Shown: positions 1 through 14,737, counted from the stretch's first letter. The stretch: 36,531 bases of DNA from an uncultured delta proteobacterium (GCA_947260035.1 CAMYOO010000005.1:1-36531); one strand, 5' to 3'. Made by a program: numbers and translations. The notes: generated by a model from the letters alone, not told the origin.

Positions 1-1299
1 CGGGTGTCGGCCTTGACGTTGCCACGCGGGTCCAGGTCGACGCCCAGGCCCTCCACCAGGCCGGGATGCACGGGGTGGACGAATCCCATGGCCAGAAGCA
101 CCAGGTCCGCAGGGATTTCGAACTCGCTCCCCGGCACCTCGCGCATGCTGCCCATCAACGGCCGCTCCAGCCGGTCACGTTCGAACTCCACCTCGACTCC
201 GCAGAGCCGCTGCACCCGGCCGCCTTTGCCCTCCAGGCGCTTGGTCATCAGCGCGTAGCGGCGCTCGCCGCCCTCCTGATGGGAGCTCGAGACGTTGAAG
301 TAGTACTTCTTCGAGAGCGGCCAGGGCTCGGAGGCGTGGCGGCCCTCCGGCGGCCGCGGCAGCAGCTCCAGCGAGGTCACTGAGGCGGCGCCCTGGCGGT
401 GCGAAGTCCCGATGCAGTCGGATCCCGTGTCGCCCCCGCCCAGGATCACCACGTGACGGCCCTCGGCCAGGATGTCCTCAGCCGGATCCAGGCTGTCGCC
501 GGCGTTGCGGCGGTTCTGCTGGGTCAGGAAGTCCATGGCGAAATAGACCCCGGACAGCTCCCGGCCCGGGACCGGCAGGTCGCGGGGCGCCTCGCTGCCC
601 AGGCACAGCAGCACGGCGTCGAAGCTCTGGCGCAGGTCGGCCACGGACAGGTCGCTGCCTACGTTCACACCCGCCTGGAACGACACGCCCTCTTCGCGCA
701 TCTGCTCCAGCCGCCGATCGATGGCGATCTTCTCCATCTTGAAGTCGGGAATCCCGTAGCGCAGCAGGCCACCGATGCGGTCGCTCTTCTCGAAGAGCGT
801 CACGGTGTGGCCGGCGCGGGTGAGCTGCTGGGCGGCGGACAAGCCGGCCGGCCCGGAGCCCACCACGGCCACGGAGCGGCCGCTGCGCCGCTCGGGCCGG
901 ATCGGGCGGATCCAGCCCTCCTCCCAGCCGCGGCGCACGATCTCCCACTCCACCTGCTTGATGGTCACCGGGTCCTGGTTGATGCCCAGAACGCACGCCT
1001 GCTCGCAGGGCGCGGGACAGACCATCCCGGTGAACTCCGGGAAGTTGTTCGTGGAGTGCAGCCGCGCGAGGGCGTCCTCCCACTTGTCGCGGAACACCAG
1101 GTCGTTGAAGTCGGGGATGATGTTGCCCAGCGGGCATCCGTCGTTGCAGAACGGGATCCCGCAGTCCATGCAGCGAGACGCCTGCTCCCGAGACATCTCC
1201 GGCGGAAAGTCGTCCTGGACCTGCTGCCAGTCGGCGAGACGTTCGTCCACCTTCCGGTAGTGCGTCGCTTCACGCCCGTGCTTGAGGAAGCCTCGAGCA

Positions 1300-1307
<8 letters not shown>
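1..1307 (-). CDS. gltD: Glutamate synthase small subunit (GltD), 3' end truncated by window edge
   Basis: Minus-strand reading from ATG at 1307 gives [27 protein letters not shown]..., with [26 protein letters not shown] and [13 protein letters not shown] Fe-S cysteines and the [15 protein letters not shown] dinucleotide fold. It overlaps the gltB stop by 8 nt. The supplied ORF track does not list this frame because it has no stop inside the window. Confidence 0.95.
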
Positions 1308-5858
<4,551 letters not shown>

Positions 5859-5862
<4 letters not shown>

Positions 5863-6407
5863 CCGTTCCCCTCCGCCCGCCGCAAGCGCGGGCTCTGCTG
5901 TCGTCGCGATCGTCGCTGGGCGTTCAGCGCCTCGGGCTCCAGACCGACCCGGGTGCGCTCCGTGTGGGTGGACAGCACGACCATGGTCTCGGTGCGCGTC
6001 ACGCCGTCGATGGAGCGCATGCGATCGATGAGCCGTTCGAGGCTTCCCGTGTTCTCCGTCTTCACCTTGAGCAGGAGCGTGTGGTCACCGGTGACGTGAT
6101 GGCAGTCGAGCACGTCGGCGATGGGGCCGATCTCAAGCTCGAAGGCGCTGATGGCCTGGGGGTGATTGATCGACACCCCGATGAAGGCGGACACGTCCTT
6201 GCCCAGGCGATGGGCATCCACCTGCGCCGCGTAGCCCGTGATGACGCCGGCCTGCTCCAGCTTGTGGATCCGCTCCATCACCGAGGAGGCCGTGAGCCCC
6301 ACCTTCTCCCCGATTGCGGCCAGGGGCTTCTTGCAGTTCTCCTGCAAGAGATCGAGGATGCGCAGGTCGATGGCATCCGGATGATGCTCAGAAGGATCGA
6401 ATTTCAT
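5859..6407 (-). CDS. Lrp/AsnC family transcriptional regulator
   Basis: 182 aa with an N-terminal HTH ([49 protein letters not shown]) and a RAM/AsnC_trans domain. ATGA overlap with gltB. Confidence 0.93.
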
Positions 6408-6432
6408 GGGGCAATTCTCTTTTTGAGCCGAA

Positions 6433-6462
6433 TGAATACGCGATAGGTGCGCGTTTCGTCAA
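6433..6462 (-). promoter_or_regulatory. Predicted sigma70-type promoter of lrp-gltB-gltD
   Basis: Minus strand TTGACG (6462-6457), 18-nt spacer, TATTCA (6438-6433), about 25 nt before the lrp ATG, in a locally AT-richer intergenic gap. Confidence 0.5.
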
Positions 6463-6536
6463 GAGAACTTTCGAATCCGCCCGAAACACCCCGGTTTTGT
6501 GAGCATTTCTTGGATGCCCCGAGGGGAATGCCCTCC

Positions 6537-7286
6537 TCAGCCCAGCATGGCCCGCATCCGGTCGGGCCGGTTGGTGAACAGGCCGTCCACGCCCCAGTCC
6601 AGGAGCTGGCGCATGCGCTCCGGCGCATCCACCGTGAACGGGTAGACGGCGAGCCCGGCCGCGTGGATCTCGTCCACCAGCTCGCGGGTCACCAGGGGCG
6701 CCTCCGGATTGACCGCCTCGGCGCCCACCGCCCGAGCGCGCGAGAGGATGTCGATCGGGTAGCGCCGCGAGATCAGCAGCGCGATGCGCGCCTCCGGCGC
6801 GTTCGCCCGCAGCCGCCCCAACACGGGATCGTAGAACGACGAGAAGAGCGTCCCGTCCAGCAGGCCGCGTTCAGAGACTGCGTCGATGGCCAACGGCTCC
6901 AGACCTGCGTACTCGGCATCGACTCCGCGCTTGATCTCCAGGTTGAAGGGAATCGCCGACCCGAAGCGGTCCAGGACCTCGTCCAGGGTGGGAACGCGCT
7001 GCCCATCGCCGGCGTTCAGGGCGCGCACCTCGGAAAGGCTGGCGCCGGCGATCTCGCCCTCTCCCCCCAGCCCCTCGAGCTCGGCGTCGTGGGTCACGAC
7101 CAGCGCGCCGTCACGGGTGCGGTGCAGGTCGATCTCGATCATGTCCGCGCGCTGCTCGATCGCCAGTGCATAGGCGGACGGGGTGTTCTCGGGGCGGTAG
7201 GCGGATGAGCCTCGGTGGGCGATTACGAGGGGCTTCGAGTTCGAGGAGGCGGCGGGGTGGGCGGTGTCGGGGGGCTTCGGGTTCAC
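6537..7286 (-). CDS. Glycerophosphodiester phosphodiesterase (GDPD family)
   Basis: 249 aa; KPLVIAHRGSSAYRPENTPSAYALAIEQRADMIEIDLHRTRDGALVVTHDAEL is the canonical GDPD N-terminus. GTG start. Confidence 0.93.
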   Translation of the reverse strand: MNPKPPDTAHPAASSNSKPLVIAHRGSSAYRPENTPSAYALAIEQRADMIEIDLHRTRDGALVVTHDAELEGLGGEGEIAGASLSEVRALNAGDGQRVPTLDEVLDRFGSAIPFNLEIKRGVDAEYAGLEPLAIDAVSERGLLDGTLFSSFYDPVLGRLRANAPEARIALLISRRYPIDILSRARAVGAEAVNPEAPLVTRELVDEIHAAGLAVYPFTVDAPERMRQLLDWGVDGLFTNRPDRMRAMLG

Positions 7287-7302
7287 GTTTCGATCCTTAG
7301 CA

Positions 7303-7373
7303 GGACAATGCCCTTCGCTCGCCTTCGGCTCACTGCGCGCCCTCGAAGGGGGCCCGGAACAAGCGCAATGTCC
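7303..7373. repeat. Intergenic imperfect palindromic element (71 bp)
   Basis: Terminal arms ggacaatgc / gcaatgtcc (8 of 9 pair) plus an internal complementary pair cccttcg / cgaaggg, located between glpK and the GDPD gene. Confidence 0.5.
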
Positions 7374-7442
7374 GTCGACTCGGGCTTGCAGGCCATAGGC
7401 GCGGCGGCTTCTCCTAGTCCGGTGGGGCCACGGTGTGCTGGG

Positions 7443-8930
7443 CTACGCCTCCCAGGCGAGGGCTCTCTCTACGGCGCGCTTCCAGCCGGCGTAGAGGTTG
7501 TCGCGTTTCGCGGCGTCCATGGTCGGCTCGAAGAGGTGTCCGCCCTCCGTGGTGGACTGGATGGCGGCGCGGTTGGGCCAGACGCCGGTGGCCAGGCCGG
7601 CCAGGGCGGCGGAGCCGAAGGCGGTCAGCTCCAGCAGCGGCGGCCGGCGCACGGGCACACCCAGCACGTCGGCCTGGAACTGCATCAGGAAGTCGTTCTC
7701 GCACGCTCCGCCGTCGACGCGCAGCGCATCCAGGGTCAGGCCCGAGTCCTGGCGCAGGCACTCGACCACGTCGCGGGTCTGGTAGGCGATGGATTCCAGC
7801 GTCGCGCGGATCACGTGCTCGCGGGTGGTTCCCCGGGTCAGGCCCACCAGGGCGCCGCGGGCGCGCTCGTCCCAGTAGGGCGCCCCCAGCCCCACGAAGG
7901 CCGGCACCAGGTACACCCCGCCCGTGTCCTCCACAGCACGTGCCGCGGCGTCGGACTCGGACGCGTGCGCCACCAGGCCGAGGCCATCGCGCAGCCACTG
8001 CACCGCGGCGCCGGCCACGAAGATGCTTCCCTCCAGCGCGTACTCGACCTTCCCGTCGATGCCCCACGCCAGCGTGGTGAGCAGCCCGGTGTCGCTAGCA
8101 ATCGCCTCCTCGCCGGTATTCATGAGCAGGAAGCAGCCGGTGCCGTAGGTGTTCTTGGCGCTTCCCGGCTGGTGACAGCCCTGGCCGAACAAGGCGGCCT
8201 GCTGGTCCCCGGCGATGCCCGCCACGGGGATTGCCGCGCCCAGCCACTGCGGATCGGCCTCGCCGAACACCCCGCTCGAGTCGCGCACCTCGGGCAGCAT
8301 GGCCCGCGGAATGCGCAGCTCCGCCAACAGGGTGTCGTCCCAATCTCGCTCGTGGATGTTGTAGAGAAGCGTGCGCGAGGCGTTGGAGTACTCGGTGGCG
8401 TGCACGCGCCCACGGCTGAGCTTCCACAAGAGCCAGGTATCGACGGTGCCGAAGCACAGCTCACCCCGCTCGGCACGGGCCTGGGCTCCGTCCACCGCAT
8501 CCAGGATGAAACGGACCTTGGTTCCCGAGAAGTAGGCGTCGATCACGAGCCCGGTGCGGCGCCGCACCTCTTCTTCGAGCCCGCGAGAGCGCAACCCTTC
8601 GCAGATCGGCGCGGTCTGGCGCGACTGCCAGACGATGGCCGGATGAATCGGCTCACCGCTGCTGCGGTCCCAGACCAGTGCGGTCTCGCGCTGGTTGGTG
8701 ATGCCGATTGCCGCAACCTCCGAGGCGGCCATCCCGGCGCGCTCGAGGGCGCCGCGCGCGGCGCGCAGCTGCGAATCCCAGATTTCCAACGGATCGTGCT
8801 CGACCCAGCCCGGCTTGGGGAAGTGCTGGGTGAACTCGTGCTGGTCCACCCCCAGCGCCGCTCCGCTCTCGTCGAAGACAAGGGCGCGGGAAGAGGTGGT
8901 CCCCTGATCCAGCGCGAGCACACAGGCCAT
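7443..8930 (-). CDS. glpK: Glycerol kinase
   Basis: 495 aa; [70 protein letters not shown]. Confidence 0.97.
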   Translation of the reverse strand: MACVLALDQGTTSSRALVFDESGAALGVDQHEFTQHFPKPGWVEHDPLEIWDSQLRAARGALERAGMAASEVAAIGITNQRETALVWDRSSGEPIHPAIVWQSRQTAPICEGLRSRGLEEEVRRRTGLVIDAYFSGTKVRFILDAVDGAQARAERGELCFGTVDTWLLWKLSRGRVHATEYSNASRTLLYNIHERDWDDTLLAELRIPRAMLPEVRDSSGVFGEADPQWLGAAIPVAGIAGDQQAALFGQGCHQPGSAKNTYGTGCFLLMNTGEEAIASDTGLLTTLAWGIDGKVEYALEGSIFVAGAAVQWLRDGLGLVAHASESDAAARAVEDTGGVYLVPAFVGLGAPYWDERARGALVGLTRGTTREHVIRATLESIAYQTRDVVECLRQDSGLTLDALRVDGGACENDFLMQFQADVLGVPVRRPPLLELTAFGSAALAGLATGVWPNRAAIQSTTEGGHLFEPTMDAAKRDNLYAGWKRAVERALAWEA

Positions 8931-8934
8931 GGAT

Positions 8935-10143
8935 CTACTCCGTTTCGAAGAGCGCCTCGACGAACTCGTTGGCGGAGAACTCGCGCAGGTCGTCGAGGCC
9001 CTCGCCCACGCCCACGTAGCGGACCGGGATTCCGAACTCGTCGGCCAGGCCCACGATCACGCCGCCCTTGGCGCTGCCGTCCAGCTTGGTCAGGGCCAGG
9101 CCCGTGACCTGGGCCGCCTCGGTGAAGAGCCGCGCCTGACTGATGGCGTTCTGGCCGGTGTTGGAGTCCAGCACCAGCAGCGTCTCGTGGGGCGCGCCTT
9201 CCACCTCGCGCCCGATGACCCGCGCAATCTTGGTCAGCTCCTCCATGAGCGGCTTCTGCGTCTGGAGCCGCCCCGCAGTGTCGATGATCGCCACGTCGGC
9301 GTTGCGCGCGACCGCCGCCTTGAGGGTGTCGAAGGCCACTGCGGCGGGATCGCCCCCGGCCTGCCCCGAGACCACCTCGCAGCCCACGCGCTCGCCCCAG
9401 ACCTGGAGCTGCTCGATGGCCGCGGCGCGGAACGTATCGCCGGCACCCAGAACCACCTTGCGCCCGGCACGCACGTAGCGGGCGGCGAGCTTGCCGATGG
9501 TCGTGGTCTTGCCCGACCCGTTCACACCCAGCACCAGGATCACGTGAGGCGGCCCCGCCAGCGGCGGCTCGGCGCTCTCCACCCGCGTCAGTTTGGTGCG
9601 GATCGCGTCGCAGAGCGCCGCCTGCACCGCGGCGACGTCGCCGCCGGTCGCCTTGGAGCGCACGCTCTGCAGCAGATCGTCCGCGGTGCGGACGCCCAGG
9701 TCGGCGGAGAACAGCAGGGCCTCGAGCTCGGCCAGGGCATCGGCGTCCAGGGAGCGGCCACCGAGCAGCCCGCCCACGCGTCCGACCAGGGCCTCCCGGG
9801 TCCGGGTCAGCCGATCGCGCAGCCGCACCGGACGCGGAGGCTCCGGCTCCGGCTCTGGCTCTGGCTCCGCGATCGGCGCGGGCGCTTCAGCGACGACGAC
9901 GGGTTCGGGTTCCGGCGGGGGCTCGATCTGCGGCTCGGGCTGCGCTGCGACGGCCGGCTCGGACGCGGTCTCGGCAACGGGAGCGGGCGGCGGCTCGAGC
10001 TCGAGCGGCGCGGCATCGCGGCGAGTGAAGAGCCGCGCCAGCACCACGGCCACCAGCGGCGGCGCCAGGGCGAGCGTCAACACCGCCACGGCGGGATTGG
10101 CCGTCACCCAGGCGGCCAGTGAACCGAGCAGGCTGGAACCCAT
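8935..10143 (-). CDS. ftsY: Signal recognition particle receptor FtsY
   Basis: 402 aa; SRP GTPase NG domain ([64 protein letters not shown]) preceded by an N-terminal hydrophobic segment and an acidic/proline linker. Confidence 0.97.
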   Translation of the reverse strand: MGSSLLGSLAAWVTANPAVAVLTLALAPPLVAVVLARLFTRRDAAPLELEPPPAPVAETASEPAVAAQPEPQIEPPPEPEPVVVAEAPAPIAEPEPEPEPEPPRPVRLRDRLTRTREALVGRVGGLLGGRSLDADALAELEALLFSADLGVRTADDLLQSVRSKATGGDVAAVQAALCDAIRTKLTRVESAEPPLAGPPHVILVLGVNGSGKTTTIGKLAARYVRAGRKVVLGAGDTFRAAAIEQLQVWGERVGCEVVSGQAGGDPAAVAFDTLKAAVARNADVAIIDTAGRLQTQKPLMEELTKIARVIGREVEGAPHETLLVLDSNTGQNAISQARLFTEAAQVTGLALTKLDGSAKGGVIVGLADEFGIPVRYVGVGEGLDDLREFSANEFVEALFETE

Positions 10144-10162
10144 AAGGGCTGGGAGGGTAACC

Positions 10163-10267
10163 CGGCCTGGCAGCTACGCGACTACCGGTCCGAGGGGCGG
10201 CCTGGGAGCTGCCCGACTACCGGTCCGAGGGGCGGCCTGGGAGCTGCCCGACTACCGGTCCGAGGGG
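10163..10267. repeat. Three tandem copies of a 35-bp unit
   Basis: cggcctggcagctacgcgactaccggtccgagggg (10163-10197), then two identical copies of cggcctgggagctgcccgactaccggtccgagggg (10198-10232 and 10233-10267). The third copy contains the 3' end and stop of the PEP-CTERM ORF. Confidence 0.97.
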
Positions 10268-10983
10268 CGCGCGCCCATCACGGCCAGGCCCAGCAGTCCG
10301 ACGCCCAACAGCAGCAGGATGGCCGGCTCGGGAACGGGCGTCGGCTCGCCTTGCGGAACCACCCGGTCCGGCGGCTCGCCGGGCGGGGCCAACGGATCGT
10401 CGCTCTTGGTGAGTTCCGGGTCGAAGCCGGGCTCGCCGTTGGGGAGGGCTCCAGCCGGCGCGGCCCAGCCCGGCCAGCCGGGCAGCGAAGGCCCGCGCGG
10501 CCCGGACAGGATCGGCAACGGGCTGGAGTTCGAAGGAACCAGAGGCGGCAGGTAGCCCGCGGTCTCGAAGAGCAGGATGTCGCCGCCGGCCGCCCGAGGC
10601 TGCATCGTGAACGGGATCCGCAGCGGGCGGCGCAGGTCGAAGGGCTCGAGCCGGATGCCCTGCTCGATCAGCTCGAGGATCGGACCCATGGAGAAGTCGA
10701 AGCGCCATTGGCGGAGCACGCGGGGGCGCGCGGTGCGAATCGGACGCTGCTGCTGGCGGATGCCCGGCGCGCCCTTGCGCACCAGCTGCACCAGGTCCGG
10801 CGCGAAGACCGCCGCAGCGACCAGCGAGGCCAGCAGCGCGATCAGGATCGCACGCCGCCGCCGCCGCTGCTTGCGGTCGGAGCTGCGCCGCCGGCGTCCG
10901 GGCAGATTCGGGGTTTCGGAGTTCGGGTCCGCCAATTGACCCCCCGAGGGAGACCCACCTTTCCAGGCGGGGCTTTCCCTCAC
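10252..10983 (-). CDS. Putative PEP-CTERM sorting-domain protein of unknown function
   Basis: 243 aa, GTG start. Arg-rich N-region plus TM helix (RRRRRAILIALLASLVAAAVFAPDL), a Pro/Gly-rich middle, and a C-terminus PTPVPEPAILLLLGVGLLGLAVMGARPSDR that matches the PEP-CTERM layout (PEP, hydrophobic helix, short basic tail). Confidence 0.75.
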   Translation of the reverse strand: MRESPAWKGGSPSGGQLADPNSETPNLPGRRRRSSDRKQRRRRRAILIALLASLVAAAVFAPDLVQLVRKGAPGIRQQQRPIRTARPRVLRQWRFDFSMGPILELIEQGIRLEPFDLRRPLRIPFTMQPRAAGGDILLFETAGYLPPLVPSNSSPLPILSGPRGPSLPGWPGWAAPAGALPNGEPGFDPELTKSDDPLAPPGEPPDRVVPQGEPTPVPEPAILLLLGVGLLGLAVMGARPSDR

Positions 10984-11019
10984 TCGGGTTCATCGGCGGA
11001 CCCTTTGTGATGCTTAAGG

Positions 11020-11060
11020 GCGCGAAGTTGCGCGCGTATGAAGCTTCCCCCGTGGGGAGG
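11020..11060 (-). terminator. Two small hairpins directly downstream of smc (weak terminator candidate)
   Basis: cttcccc-cgt-ggggagg (11044-11060, one GU pair) and gcgcg-aagttg-cgcgc (11020-11035). There is no U-tract, so intrinsic termination is uncertain. Confidence 0.25.
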
Positions 11061-11061
11061 C

Positions 11062-14000
11062 CTAGTGCAGGTCGACGGCGACCAGCTTGCTGACGCCCTT
11101 CTCCTCCATCGTGACGCCGTAGAGCACGTCGGCGATCTCGATGGTGCGCTTGTTGTGGGTGATGACCAGGAACTGCGACTGCTCTGCCATCTCCCGCACG
11201 ATTTCGTTGAAGCGGCCCACGTTGGCGTCGTCCAGGGCGGCGTCCACCTCGTCCAGCAGGAAGAAGGGCGAGGGACGGACCTGGAACAGCGAGATCAGCA
11301 ATGCGATGGCCGTGAGCGTCTTCTCACCGCCCGAGAGCAGGTTCACGTTCTGGAGCCGCTTGCCCGGCGGCTGAGCCTGGATGTCCACGCCGGCCTCCAG
11401 CACGTCCTCGTCCTCGGCCATGAACAGGCTGGCCTTGCCTCCCCGGAACAGGCGCGGGTAGTTCTTCTGGAAGCGCTCGTTGACGGCATCGAAGGTCTCC
11501 CGGAAGCGCTTGCGGCTGGTCCGGTTGATGCGTGTGATGGCATCGCGCAGCGAGGCCACGGTGGTCTCCAGATCCGCCTTCTGCTCCGACAAGAAGCGGA
11601 AGCGCTCCGCCAGCTCTTCGTGCTCCTCGATGGCGCCCAGGTTCACCTCGCCCAGGGCCTCGAGCTTGCGGCGCACCTCGTCGACCCGCTCGCGGCGCTC
11701 CTCGCGGGAGAGCTGCATCACGTCCCGCGCCGCCAGCTGGGCCAGAGCGGCCTCCTCGTCCTCCTCCTCCGACGCAGCGGCGTCGGCGACGACCACGGCC
11801 TCGGGATCCGGAGGCGTCCAGGTGGCGATGTCCACGCCCCACTTGTCGCGGATCTGGTCCTCCAAGTGCTGGAGGCCCAGCTCGCGCTCGCGGAGGGCCA
11901 GCTCCGACTGCTGCAGCGCCTCGCGGGACGAGCCCTCACGCCCGCGCAGGGCACGCGCCTCGTCCTCCGCCGTGCGCACCGACTCGGCCTCGCGCTCGAA
12001 GGACGCCCGCTTCTCGGAGGTGCTGGCGCGAGCCTGCTCCTCGTCGCCCAGCCGGGCGTTCAGGGTCTGCTCGGCCTCCTCCAAGCTGCTCGCCAGATGA
12101 GCGCGCCGAGCGTGGGCCTCGCCGATCTCTCGCTCGCGGCGTTCCATCCACTCGCGGGTCTCGGCCACGCCGACCCGCGCGCGCGCGGCCAGGTCGTGCA
12201 CGCGGTCGCGCTTGGCGACCCGGCCTGCGTGCTCGACGCGACGCTGGGTGAACTCACCGTCCAGGCGCTGAACCTCGCGCCCGGCCGAGCCGATGCGCAG
12301 CCCCAGCCCGTCCAGCGCGTGCTGGCATTCGCCACGGCGCCGTCGCGCGTCCTCCAGACCGCTCACCAGGCGTTCGCGTGCCAGGCCGGAGTCATCGACG
12401 TCCGTGAGCAGGGCGGCGCGCTGGGCCACGCGATCCTCACGAGCCTCTCCCAGCGCCTTGACCCGCTCGAGGGTGCGCTCCAGGTCCTTCTCGTGGTTGG
12501 CCACCGCCAGGGCGGCGGTGTGGTGGCGGTTGCGCAGGTTCTCGACCTCGTCCGCCCCCGAGACGGCGCGCTGCTCGGCAGCGCGGGCCGCCGCGTCGGT
12601 CTGGGTCACCTCGAGATCCAGCGCGTCCAGCTCCCCCTCCAGCTCGCGTACCTCGCGCACCAGGGAGAACGCGGTGGCCCCAACGGCATCGCCGCCGCCG
12701 CGCACCACGCCGTCCGGCGAGAGCACGTCGCCGGCCGGCGTCACGAAGGTGGCGGGAATCCGGCTGCCGCCGTAGACGCGCAGCACCTCCGCCAGGTCAT
12801 CCACCAGGTTCACCGAAGCCAGCAGCGCGTGGGCCACGCCCTCGAAGCCGGGCCTCGGCCGCACCCGGGCCAGCAGCGACTCGCCCAGGGGAACGATCCC
12901 CGCGCTGGCCGGATCCGCCGGCAGCTCCACCAGGAAGGTGCCGCGCCCGGCCTCGCTGCGTCGCAGCGCCTCCAGCGCCGCCAGGACGCCCTCCGGCCGC
13001 TCCAGCACCAGGGCGTCGGCCCGTTCCGCCAGCACCGCGCCCACGGCCAGCTCCAGCTCCCGCGGCACGTCCATGGCATCGCGAACCAGGGCCCGGATAC
13101 CCAGGCCCGGGTCGCCGGCCTCCAGCAGGTGCCGCGAGGCGGCCGACAGATCCTGACGCGCATCCACCAGCTCGCGCAGCGACGCGTGGCGCGCGCGCCG
13201 CATCTCGCGGCGCTCCCGGGCGGCGTTGAGGCGTTCGCCGGCTTCGCGCTGCTCCTCCTGGGCCGCCCGCAGGGCCTCGAGCCCCTCGCGCAGACTGCCC
13301 ATGAGTCGATCGCGCTCGGCCAGCAGATTGCGCAGGCCCTCCTCCAGGACGCTCTGCTCGCCTTCGGCCCGGGCGGCCTCGCTCTGCTGCACCTCCAGGT
13401 CGTCGTCGGCGCTGCGCAGGCGCTGATCCATCTCCGCCCGGCGGTCATCCACCGACGCCACGCGGTCCTCGTCCCGGGCGATGCGGGTCAGCAGGTCCAC
13501 CAGCGCTGCGTTGGCCGTCTCGCGCTCCACCTCCAGCGTGCCCAGGGTCTCGGTGGCCCCGCGCACCTCGGCCTCCGCAGCGGAGATGGCTGCGGTCTCC
13601 TGGCTCAGGGCCCCCACGAGGCTCTGCAGCTCGGACTCGGCCGTCTCCAGCTCGCCCTGCTCGTGGCGCAGCCGCTCGGCCAGCCGCTCGCGCTCCTCGC
13701 CCTTCTGCTCCACCGACAGCGCCAGCGCCTCGCGCTCGCGCGTTTCGTAGGAGATGCGCGCCTCCAGATCCTTGATCTGGGAGCGCAGCTCGAAGAGTGC
13801 CTCGTCGCCCTGGTGCAGGATCCGCTCGCGCTCCGTGAGGGCCAGGCGGTGCTTCTCGAGCGTCAGCTCGCGCTCCGCCAGGTTCGCGCCCAGGGCCGTG
13901 ACCTCGTCGCGACGCGTGTCGACCGTCTGGCGCGCGGCGTCCATGCCGTCCACCAGCTCGCGCCGGTCATCGGCGGCCAGGGTCAGCTCGAGCACCCGCT

Positions 14001-14679
14001 GGGTCTCGCGCAAGCGCTTGTAGCGGGCCGCCTTGCGGGCCTGGCGCTCGATGGAGTTGATCTGGCGGCGGATCTCCCCCAGCACGTCGGTCACACGAAC
14101 CAGGTTCTGCTCGGTGGCCTGGAGCTTGCGCTCGGCCTCGCGGCGACGGGCCTTGTACTTGCTGATGCCCGCGGCCTCCTCGATCAGGATGCGCCGGTCA
14201 TCGGGCTTCGCCGAGACGATCGAGGCGATCTGTCCCTGCTCGACGATGGTGTAGCCCTTGGTGCCGATGCCGGTGTCGCGGAAGAAGTCCACCACGTCGC
14301 GCAGCCGCACCGGGGTCTTGTTGAGCAGGTACTCCGACTCGCCGGAGCGGTAGAGGCGCCGGGCGATCTGGATCTCGCTGTAGGCGGCGTAGGCCGGGGG
14401 CGCCGTCCCCACGGAGTTGTCGAAGGTGAGCACCACCTCCGCCATCGACACCGGGGCCCTGACCTCGGAGCCGGCGAAGATGACATCGTCCATGCCCTTG
14501 CCGCGCAGGCGGCGGGGCGACTGCTCGCCCATGGCCCAGCGCATGGCATCGACCACGTTGGACTTGCCACAGCCGTTGGGACCCACCACACCGGTGATCC
14601 CAGGCTTGAAGCTGAAGACGGTCTTGTCCACGAAGGACTTGAAGCCGCTGATCTGGAGGGACTTGATTCGCAAGTGCAC
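11062..14679 (-). CDS. smc: Chromosome segregation protein SMC, 1205 aa
   Basis: GPNGCGKSNVVDAMRWAMGEQSPRRLRG Walker A, long coiled coils, hinge region, LSGGEKTLTAIALLISLFQVRPSPFFLLDEVDAALDDANV. Confidence 0.97.
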   Translation of the reverse strand: MHLRIKSLQISGFKSFVDKTVFSFKPGITGVVGPNGCGKSNVVDAMRWAMGEQSPRRLRGKGMDDVIFAGSEVRAPVSMAEVVLTFDNSVGTAPPAYAAYSEIQIARRLYRSGESEYLLNKTPVRLRDVVDFFRDTGIGTKGYTIVEQGQIASIVSAKPDDRRILIEEAAGISKYKARRREAERKLQATEQNLVRVTDVLGEIRRQINSIERQARKAARYKRLRETQRVLELTLAADDRRELVDGMDAARQTVDTRRDEVTALGANLAERELTLEKHRLALTERERILHQGDEALFELRSQIKDLEARISYETREREALALSVEQKGEERERLAERLRHEQGELETAESELQSLVGALSQETAAISAAEAEVRGATETLGTLEVERETANAALVDLLTRIARDEDRVASVDDRRAEMDQRLRSADDDLEVQQSEAARAEGEQSVLEEGLRNLLAERDRLMGSLREGLEALRAAQEEQREAGERLNAARERREMRRARHASLRELVDARQDLSAASRHLLEAGDPGLGIRALVRDAMDVPRELELAVGAVLAERADALVLERPEGVLAALEALRRSEAGRGTFLVELPADPASAGIVPLGESLLARVRPRPGFEGVAHALLASVNLVDDLAEVLRVYGGSRIPATFVTPAGDVLSPDGVVRGGGDAVGATAFSLVREVRELEGELDALDLEVTQTDAAARAAEQRAVSGADEVENLRNRHHTAALAVANHEKDLERTLERVKALGEAREDRVAQRAALLTDVDDSGLARERLVSGLEDARRRRGECQHALDGLGLRIGSAGREVQRLDGEFTQRRVEHAGRVAKRDRVHDLAARARVGVAETREWMERREREIGEAHARRAHLASSLEEAEQTLNARLGDEEQARASTSEKRASFEREAESVRTAEDEARALRGREGSSREALQQSELALRERELGLQHLEDQIRDKWGVDIATWTPPDPEAVVVADAAASEEEDEEAALAQLAARDVMQLSREERRERVDEVRRKLEALGEVNLGAIEEHEELAERFRFLSEQKADLETTVASLRDAITRINRTSRKRFRETFDAVNERFQKNYPRLFRGGKASLFMAEDEDVLEAGVDIQAQPPGKRLQNVNLLSGGEKTLTAIALLISLFQVRPSPFFLLDEVDAALDDANVGRFNEIVREMAEQSQFLVITHNKRTIEIADVLYGVTMEEKGVSKLVAVDLH

Positions 14680-14737
14680 CTCACGCTTCCGGGGAGGACC
14701 GGGCGTCGGAGAGAGCGGAGTCCTGGGGGGGACGCGA

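Noticed and set aside
9838-9875. Short GC-rich near-repeat (ggctccggctccggctctggctctggctcc) inside ftsY
   Set aside because: It encodes the [10 protein letters not shown] acidic linker expected before an FtsY NG domain, so it is not an independent repeat element.
10217-10993. Alternative minus-strand 258-aa ORF over the PEP-CTERM gene, with ATG preceded by AAAGGG
   Set aside because: The Shine-Dalgarno-like spacing is attractive, but the translation is low-complexity R/A/P/G. Only the 10252..10983 frame has a TM helix and a PEP-CTERM tail. Start-site choice remains uncertain.
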